Assembly (NCBI RefSeq): GCF_900091595.1
Contig: NZ_FMCW01000005.1
Location: 62,001-126,000, forward strand
Reading direction: 5' to 3'
From: Micromonospora haikouensis
Lineage (GTDB): Bacteria; Actinomycetota; Actinomycetes; Mycobacteriales; Micromonosporaceae
Length of the DNA: 64,000 bases
Position numbers and translations under genes: made by a program. Every line of letters begins with the position of its first letter. Within the stretch, counting starts at the first letter, position 1. Shown here in pieces: positions 59,149-64,000 of this stretch. The notes under the pieces were generated by a model that worked only from the letters and a program-made list of their open reading frames with translations, did no database searches and was not told where the DNA came from.

Positions 59149-60857
59149 CGGAGTTCCTCCTCGTCTACCCTGATCACCCAGTTGGCGAAGGACTCGCCCT
59201 CGGTCCGGCTCGCCAGGTAGCGGCGGGCGAGCCGTTCCACGTACTCCGGAAGCTCGTCGGCGGTGGTCTTCAGGCCGCGCAGCTTGCGGCCGAAACCGGC
59301 GGTCTGGCCCTGTGCCATGCCCAGGCCGCCGCCCAGGTGCACCTGAAAGCCCTCGACCTGGCGGCCGTCCGGGCCGACCACGAGCTGCCCCTTGAGGCCG
59401 ATGTCGGCGACCTGGGTGCGGGCGCAGGCGTTCGGGCAGCCGTTGAGGTGGATGGAGATGTCCGCGTCGAAGTCGCGCAGGCGCTCCTCCAGCCGGGCCA
59501 CCAGCTCCTCCCCGCGCGCCTTCGTCTCGACGATGGCCAGCTTGCAGAACTCGATGCCGGTGCAGGCCATCGTGCCGCGCCGCCAGGCCGACGGCCGGGC
59601 CTCAAGGCCGATCGTGCTCAGCTCGGCCACCAGCGAGTTGGTCTGCTCCGGGGGCACGTCCAGGACCAGGAGCTTCTGGTACGGGGTGAGCCGCACCCGG
59701 CCGCTGCCGTGCGCCTCGACCACGTCGGCGAGCCGGGCGAGCTGCGTGCCGGAGACCCGGCCCACCACCGGGGCGGCCCCGACGTAGGCGCGCCCGTCGC
59801 GCTGGCGGTGCACCCCGATGTGGTCGACCGGCTTGGCGGGCAGCTCCGGGGCGGGCCCGTCGAGCAGCGTGCGGCCCAGGTATTCCTTCTCCAGCACCTC
59901 GCGGAACTTCTCCACGCCCCAGTCGGCGACGAGGAACTTCAGCCGGGCCCGGTTGCGCAGCCGGCGGTAGCCGTAGTCGCGGAAGATGCCGACCACGCCG
60001 GCCCAGACGTCCGGCACCTCGGTCAGCGGCACCCAGACGCCGAGCCGCTTGGCCAGCATCGGGTTGGTGGACAGGCCGCCGCCGACCCAGACGTCGAAGC
60101 CGGGGCCGTGCTCCGGGTGGTCGACGCCCAGGAAGGCGATGTCGTTCGCCTCGTACGGGGTGTCCACCAGCCAGGAGATCGACGTCTTGAACTTGCGGGG
60201 CAGGTTGGAGAAGCGCTTGTCGCCGACGTACCGCCGGACGATCTCCTCCAGCGCCGGGGTGGGGTCGAGCAGCTCGGCCTCGGCCACCCCGGCGACCGGG
60301 CTGCCGAGCACGATGCGCGGGCAGTCGCCGCACGCCTCGGTGGTCTGCAGGCCCACCGACTCCAGCCGACGCCAGATCTCCGGCATGTCCTCGACCCGGA
60401 TCCAGTGGTACTGGATGTTCTGCCGGTCGGTGATGTCGGCGGTGTCCCGGGCGAACTCCCGGGAGATGTCCGCGACCACCCGGAGCTGGTCCAGGGTGAG
60501 CTGGCCGCCGTCGACCCGGACGCGGAGCATGAAGAACTCGTCTTCCAGCTCGTGCGGCTCCAGCACGGCGGTGCGCCCGCCGTCGATGCCGGCCTTGCGC
60601 TGGGTGTAGAGGCCCCACCAGCGGAACCGGCCGCGCAGGTCCTGCGGGTCGATCGAGGCGAAGCCCCCGTGGGCGTAGATGTTCTCGATCCGGGCCCGGA
60701 CGTTCAGCGGATCGTCGTCCTTCTTGATCCGCTCGTTGGCGTTGAGCGGCTCGCGGTGGCCGAGCGCCCACTGGCCCTCCCCACGGGGGCGGCGGGGCGC
60801 CCGCGCGACGGGTGCCGTGGGTGCCTCGGGTCGGGCGGGGGTGCTGCTGACCGCCAT
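59145..60857 (-). CDS. sir: Ferredoxin-dependent sulfite reductase (Sir/NirA type)
   Basis: A 570-residue siroheme and [4Fe-4S] enzyme. Two homologous halves: RFRWWGLYTQRKAG with the Tyr that crosslinks to a Cys in the mycobacterial enzyme, ITDRQNIQYHWIRVEDMPEIWRRL, GDCPRIVLGSPVAG, then LGVWVPLTEVPDVW and the cluster cysteines CTGIEFC and NGCPNAC. It reduces sulfite to sulfide with electrons from ferredoxin. Start ATG 60857 follows GGAGGA by 7 bases. First structural gene of an operon with the zinc-ribbon protein, cysH and the chelatase, preceded by a leader peptide. Confidence 0.93.
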   Translation of the reverse strand: MAVSSTPARPEAPTAPVARAPRRPRGEGQWALGHREPLNANERIKKDDDPLNVRARIENIYAHGGFASIDPQDLRGRFRWWGLYTQRKAGIDGGRTAVLEPHELEDEFFMLRVRVDGGQLTLDQLRVVADISREFARDTADITDRQNIQYHWIRVEDMPEIWRRLESVGLQTTEACGDCPRIVLGSPVAGVAEAELLDPTPALEEIVRRYVGDKRFSNLPRKFKTSISWLVDTPYEANDIAFLGVDHPEHGPGFDVWVGGGLSTNPMLAKRLGVWVPLTEVPDVWAGVVGIFRDYGYRRLRNRARLKFLVADWGVEKFREVLEKEYLGRTLLDGPAPELPAKPVDHIGVHRQRDGRAYVGAAPVVGRVSGTQLARLADVVEAHGSGRVRLTPYQKLLVLDVPPEQTNSLVAELSTIGLEARPSAWRRGTMACTGIEFCKLAIVETKARGEELVARLEERLRDFDADISIHLNGCPNACARTQVADIGLKGQLVVGPDGRQVEGFQVHLGGGLGMAQGQTAGFGRKLRGLKTTADELPEYVERLARRYLASRTEGESFANWVIRVDEEELR

Positions 60858-60947
60858 CGCGGCGTCCTCCGTTGTCTGCTGTGCCTCTGGACGCGGGCGC
60901 GCGGCCGGCCCGTGGGACGGGGCCGTGGACAGCGGTGTCGGACGGCC

Positions 60948-60963
60948 GGCGCGACTACGCGCC
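60948..60963 (-). promoter_or_regulatory. Hairpin in the leader between the leader peptide and sir
   Basis: Perfect 6-base stem GGCGCG/CGCGCC around a four-base loop, 24 bases after the leader-peptide stop and about 90 bases before the sir start. It could take part in attenuation together with the upstream peptide; no alternative pairing has been worked out. Confidence 0.4.
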
Positions 60964-60986
60964 CGAGACGGATGGGTCGGGCGTCG

Positions 60987-61073
60987 TCAGTGGGCCGGAC
61001 AGATGGCGCTGCGCACGCGGCCGTAGTCGACGTGGCGACGGGCCACGAAGCGACGGACGACAGCGGCAAGCAT
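60987..61073 (-). CDS. 28-residue leader peptide upstream of the sulfate-reduction operon
   Basis: Reads MLAAVVRRFVARRHVDYGRV followed by RSAICPAH. The segment RRHVD..R..SA.C is the conserved core of the actinobacterial putative-leader-peptide family found before cysteine and sulfur-assimilation genes. It has a single Cys near the end and the stop is 129 bases before sir. No good ribosome site is visible, so translation may be leaderless or weak. It is likely to sense cysteinyl-tRNA and set operon expression by attenuation (inference from the family). Confidence 0.75.
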   Translation of the reverse strand: MLAAVVRRFVARRHVDYGRVRSAICPAH

Positions 61074-61194
61074 GCGACCATGCTCGCACACCGGCGGTGG
61101 ACCTACCACCGACCGTGAGTGTGATCCCACATCACGGGCCACCGATGCGCCACCGCGCCGACACCGCCCCCGAACAGGCCAAGCACCCCTCGCC

Positions 61195-61258
61195 CCGGTG
61201 ATCAAGAGGAAAGCGTCAGAGTTGATCTCGACGGTGACGCTTTCCTCTTGATCACCGG
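61195..61258. repeat. Perfect 24-bp inverted repeat
   Basis: Arms 61195-61218 and 61235-61258 are exact reverse complements, CCGGTGATCAAGAGGAAAGC plus GTCA on the left, around a 16-base loop. It lies between the sulfate operon leader (minus) and the GT39-like gene (plus), i.e. upstream of both, so it is not a terminator of either. It could extrude as a cruciform or bind a dimeric protein. Confidence 0.88.
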
Positions 61259-61311
61259 GTTGGGGGCCGGGGTGGGGGCGTGGGCCGTTCGGGTGTGGAA
61301 GGCTCGGCATC

Positions 61312-62985
61312 GTGGGCGGATTGCCTGTAAGGCGGCATTTGCCGGGGTGGCTCGGCGCGGTCTGGCTGTGGCCGACCCTGGCGACGCTGGCGGTCACCGG
61401 CGCGGAGATCGGCTCGGCCCAGCCGTGGCGCGACGAGTTGGCCACCTGGAGCGCCGCCACCCGGCCGCTGGGCGACCTGGCCCGGATGGCCGGCACCATC
61501 GACGCGGCCACCTGGCCGTACTACCTGTTCATGCACGGCTGGGTGACGCTCTGCGGGGACTCCCCCGCCGCGCTGCGGCTGCCGTCGGCGCTGGCCATGG
61601 CGGGAACGGCCGGGCTCGCCGCCGCGCTCGGCGCACGGCTGCTCGGGCGACCCGCCGGCCTGACCGGTGGCCTGCTGTTCGCGGCCCTGCCCGGCACCTC
61701 CCGGTACGCCCAGGAGGCCCGCCCGTACGCCTTCGTCGCCCTCTTCGCGGTGTTGGCGACACTGCTGCTGGTCCGAGCGCTGGAGCGGCCCGGCTGGCGG
61801 CGCTGGGCCGGGTACGCCGCGGCCGTGGCCGCCCTCGGCCTGGCCCACCTGGTCGCTCTCACCCTGCTCGCCGCCCACGCGGCAGCCGTGCTGGCCGCCG
61901 GCCGCACCTCCTCTGGCGCTGTCCCGGGCACCGCCGACCGGGCCACCCACGGCGCCGCCGACCGGGCCGCTCCGGGCACCGCCGACCGGGCCACCCACGG
62001 CGCCGCCGACCGGGCCATTCCGGTCACCGCCGACCGGGACGCACCAGGCAGCGCCGACCGGGCCGTCCCGGGCACCGCCCACCTGGCCGCCCATGGTGCC
62101 GCCGACCGGGCCGGCCTTCGCCCGGACGCCGGCCGCCGGTCGCGTCGACCGGTGTGGGGCTGGCTGCTCGCGCTCCTGCCGGCGGCGGTCGTGTTGACCC
62201 CCCTGGTGCTACTGGCGGCGGGGCAGCGGGGACGGCAGCTCGACTGGGTGGACCAGGCCCGCCCCGCCGACCTTGTCGCCCTGCCCGGCGCGCTGACCCA
62301 GAGCGGCGCGGTGGGCGGGCTGCTGCTGGGTCTGGCCGCCCTGGGTGCCGCCCGGTCGGGCCGGGCCGGGCTGCTTCCCGCCGCCTGCCTCGTCCTGCCG
62401 GTGGCCCTGGTCTTCCTGGCCGGGCTGGCCGTACCGCTGTGGGTGCCGCGCTACCTGTTCTTCGTCGTGCCGTTCGTCTGCCTGCTGGCCGGGGCGGCGC
62501 TGGCCACGGCGGTGCTGCCGGCGGCGCTGGCCGTGGTGCTCCTCGCCGGCCTGCTCGGCCTGCCCGACCAGGCGGCGCTGCGGCACAGCCACGAGTGGCC
62601 ACGGGGCGCGCTGGTCGACTACCGGGGGGCGGCCCGGGTGGTCGACGCGGGCCGCCGGCCCGGTGACGTGATCGTCTTCTCGCCCCGGGACGGCTGGCTC
62701 TTCACCGACCTCGGCATCGGCTACCACCTCGGCGACCGGCAGCCCCGGGACGCGCTGGCCGTACGGGGCCGCGACGCGCGCGGCGACTACTGGGCCGACG
62801 AGTGCCCGGACCCGGCCGCCTGCCTGGCCGGGGCGCGGCGGGTCTGGCTGGTGGTCGCCGGCCGGCGAACGGACCCGGTCGCCGCGGTACCCGGCGCGAA
62901 AGGGACGGCGCTACGGGACGACGGCTTCGCCGTCGAGCGGGTCTGGCAGCGCCCCGGCCTGACCGTGGCACTACTCACCCGCTGA
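61312..62985 (+). CDS. GT39-like polytopic membrane glycosyltransferase
   Basis: A 557-residue protein with about 10-11 membrane helices. The first extracytoplasmic loop has QPWRDELATWSAA, the acidic DE motif of the ArnT/PMT-like GT-C enzymes, and GTSRYAQEARPYAFVALFA is the second conserved loop. Such enzymes transfer sugars from polyprenyl phosphate donors to protein or cell-wall acceptors outside the membrane. Between helices near residues 200-275 is a low-complexity Ala/Thr/Asp/Arg insert made of ADRA-type repeats. The GTG 61312 start is likely. The C-terminal ~130 residues are a soluble domain (GDVIVFSPRDGWLFTDLG, WADECPDPAACLAGARRVWLVVAG). Confidence 0.8.
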   Translation: MGGLPVRRHLPGWLGAVWLWPTLATLAVTGAEIGSAQPWRDELATWSAATRPLGDLARMAGTIDAATWPYYLFMHGWVTLCGDSPAALRLPSALAMAGTAGLAAALGARLLGRPAGLTGGLLFAALPGTSRYAQEARPYAFVALFAVLATLLLVRALERPGWRRWAGYAAAVAALGLAHLVALTLLAAHAAAVLAAGRTSSGAVPGTADRATHGAADRAAPGTADRATHGAADRAIPVTADRDAPGSADRAVPGTAHLAAHGAADRAGLRPDAGRRSRRPVWGWLLALLPAAVVLTPLVLLAAGQRGRQLDWVDQARPADLVALPGALTQSGAVGGLLLGLAALGAARSGRAGLLPAACLVLPVALVFLAGLAVPLWVPRYLFFVVPFVCLLAGAALATAVLPAALAVVLLAGLLGLPDQAALRHSHEWPRGALVDYRGAARVVDAGRRPGDVIVFSPRDGWLFTDLGIGYHLGDRQPRDALAVRGRDARGDYWADECPDPAACLAGARRVWLVVAGRRTDPVAAVPGAKGTALRDDGFAVERVWQRPGLTVALLTR

Positions 62986-63044
62986 GCCGGCCTGCCCGGC
63001 TGCCCGGCCCCTCGGCCGTCCGGCCGCCCCGGGATCGCCCGCGT

Positions 63045-63101
63045 CATGTCGGCGACATGGCGGTATCCGGGGCGGTGGGATGCCACCATGTCGCCGACAT
63101 G
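63045..63101. terminator. Dyad of ~24-bp arms between convergent genes
   Basis: Left arm 63045-63068 (CATGTCGGCGACATGGCGGT plus ATCC) pairs with 63078-63101 at 21 of 24 positions over a 9-base spacer. The CATGTCGGCGACATG unit is itself nearly palindromic. It separates the converging GT39-like and histidine kinase genes and may end transcription from both. Confidence 0.6.
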
Positions 63102-63201
63102 GAGTCGATCAAGCGGCCTCGGCCCGACGGGCGGGGCGGCGCGGGGCAGGACGGCGCGAGGCGGCGCGGCGCGGAGCAGGGCGGTGCGGGGCACCTGGGC
63201 G

Positions 63202-64000
63202 TCAGGAGCGGACGAGGGGGACCACCAGTACCGCCTCGGTGCCGCCCTCCGCGCCGTTGCGCAGCTCGATGGTGCCGCGCAGCTCGCCGGTCACCAGCGC
63301 CCGGACGATCTGGAGCCCGAGCCGGCTGCCGCGCTCGGCGTCGAACCCGGCCGGCAGGCCACGCCCGTTGTCGGCGACGGTGACGTGCAGCTGCTTGCGG
63401 AACCGGTGTGCCGACACGACCACCTCGGGTGGCACCGTCGACTCGACCCCGGCGGCGGCCTGCGGAAGGACCCCGCCCGACCCGGACCCCTCGGCCAACC
63501 CGGAACCCCCGCCCGACTCGGAACCGCCAGCCGACCCGGAAACCCCGGCCGTCCCGGAAGCGCCAGCCGACCCGGAACCACTTCCACCGGCCACCGCTGC
63601 GCCCCCGGTCGCCCCGGCCGCCCCGGAAGCGCCGGCAAGCCCGGCGGACCCAGACCCGACGCCCACCCCAGCGGCCCCGGCACCGCCGCTGGCCTCCGCC
63701 CCAGCACCGCCGCTGACCTCCGCCCCGGTCGAGGATCCGGCCGAGGATCCGGTCGTGGGCACAGCCGGAGGCCCGGTCGGGGACTCAGCGGCCGGCGGGA
63801 AGCCGTGCTCGACGGCGTTGAGCAGCAACTCGTTGAGGACCATGACCAGCGAGGTGGCGATCTCGGCCGGCAGCACGCCGAAGCTGCCCCGGCGGCGCAT
63901 GCCGACGGTCTGCTCGGTCGCGGCGACCTCGGTCGCCGCGCTGGCCACCCGGTCGACGATGCCGTCGAACTCGACCGCCTCGTCGCTGGACATGGAGAGC
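63202..64000 (-). CDS. Sensor histidine kinase, PdtaS-like, with long Gly/Ser-rich insert (partial, runs off the right edge)
   Basis: The frame continues beyond base 64000 (Leu-Ser precede the ATG at 63993), so this is the C-terminal part. DEAVEFDGIVDRVASAATEV and RRRGSFGVLPAEIATSLVMVLNELLLNAVEHGF match the HWE/HisKA_2 kinases of the PdtaS type, including the N box (NELLLNAVEH). Then comes an insert of about 110-120 residues of Gly, Ser, Ala and Thr (TGSSAGSSTGAEVSGGAGAE onward), before the ATP-binding core resumes with VVVSAHRFRKQLHVTVADNGRGLPAGFD (G1 box) and ends LRNGAEGGTEAVLVVPLVRS. An insert of this length inside the ATPase lid is unusual. Confidence 0.8.
   Translation of the reverse strand, partial: LSMSSDEAVEFDGIVDRVASAATEVAATEQTVGMRRRGSFGVLPAEIATSLVMVLNELLLNAVEHGFPPAAESPTGPPAVPTTGSSAGSSTGAEVSGGAGAEASGGAGAAGVGVGSGSAGLAGASGAAGATGGAAVAGGSGSGSAGASGTAGVSGSAGGSESGGGSGLAEGSGSGGVLPQAAAGVESTVPPEVVVSAHRFRKQLHVTVADNGRGLPAGFDAERGSRLGLQIVRALVTGELRGTIELRNGAEGGTEAVLVVPLVRS

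Noticed and set aside
1..64000. Biosynthetic gene cluster, prophage or defence island
   Set aside because: No PKS/NRPS, terpene or RiPP core genes, no phage structural genes, integrases or restriction genes were found; the content is mostly housekeeping.
1..64000. tRNA or rRNA genes
   Set aside because: No GTTCGANTC-type T-loop with cloverleaf context and no rRNA-like stretches were seen by eye; a tRNAscan run would settle it.

Overview
The window is very GC-rich DNA (about three quarters G+C in coding regions) from an actinobacterium. WhiB1/WblE, the actinobacterial 2-oxoglutarate decarboxylase Kgd, a nickel superoxide dismutase with its own protease, a DUF6104 protein behind kgd and the overall style of the proteins point to the family Micromonosporaceae, most likely Micromonospora or a close relative. 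It looks like ordinary chromosome: about 60 genes, dense, many in short operons joined by ATGA or GTGA overlaps. I see no rRNA, tRNA, CRISPR array, insertion sequence or large biosynthetic cluster.

Layout. 0-7.5 kb: two small membrane proteins, a FabG-like reductase, a trehalose-synthase-like GH13 enzyme, DUF1349 and DedA proteins, a wrecked secreted chitinase, and a YidC/DUF6412 pair. 7.6-14 kb: a YbdK-type ligase, a CoA-disulfide-reductase-like flavoprotein, a WGR/beta-propeller protein, an APH(6)-type kinase, a Nei-type DNA glycosylase and a GntR remnant. 14-21.5 kb: a membrane protein followed by a palindromic tandem array, an HxlR/NAD(P)-binding divergent pair, the arginine/ornithine pair ddaH-rocD, a pterin dehydratase/FHA pair and a fatty acid desaturase. 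21.6-30.5 kb: a 1253-residue membrane protein, CutA, two lipid enzymes, a Ser/Thr kinase and a glycosyltransferase. 30.7-38.1 kb is an envelope-stress and lipid block: response regulator, histidine kinase and HtrA in the order of mycobacterial mprA-mprB-pepD, then a DUF4097/PadR operon and an olsB-olsA-like ornithine-lipid pair. 39-48.5 kb is central carbon metabolism: an ABC exporter, kgd, DUF6104, pta-ackA. 48.6-57.4 kb: two tandem lipoprotein hydrolases, a quinone-oxidoreductase-like protein, malic enzyme, sodX/sodN, an RsbW-like anti-sigma protein, a lipid kinase and whiB1. 57.4-61.1 kb is an assimilatory sulfate-reduction operon (leader peptide, sir, a zinc-ribbon protein, cysH, a CbiX-like chelatase). 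The end has a GT39-like membrane protein and the C-terminal part of a PdtaS-like histidine kinase running off the edge.

Beyond the genes, the window is rich in structured non-coding DNA. There are six copies of a ~56-bp element with two GGGCCC-centred palindromes around a GTTAAC core; four of them sit at or over a stop codon in the same orientation. There are also a seven-unit palindromic tandem array with compensatory base changes, several long inverted repeats, a leader peptide before sir, and a CRP-like site before whiB1. I did not find an obviously new multi-gene defence or biosynthetic system; the best candidates for undescribed biology are these structured elements.
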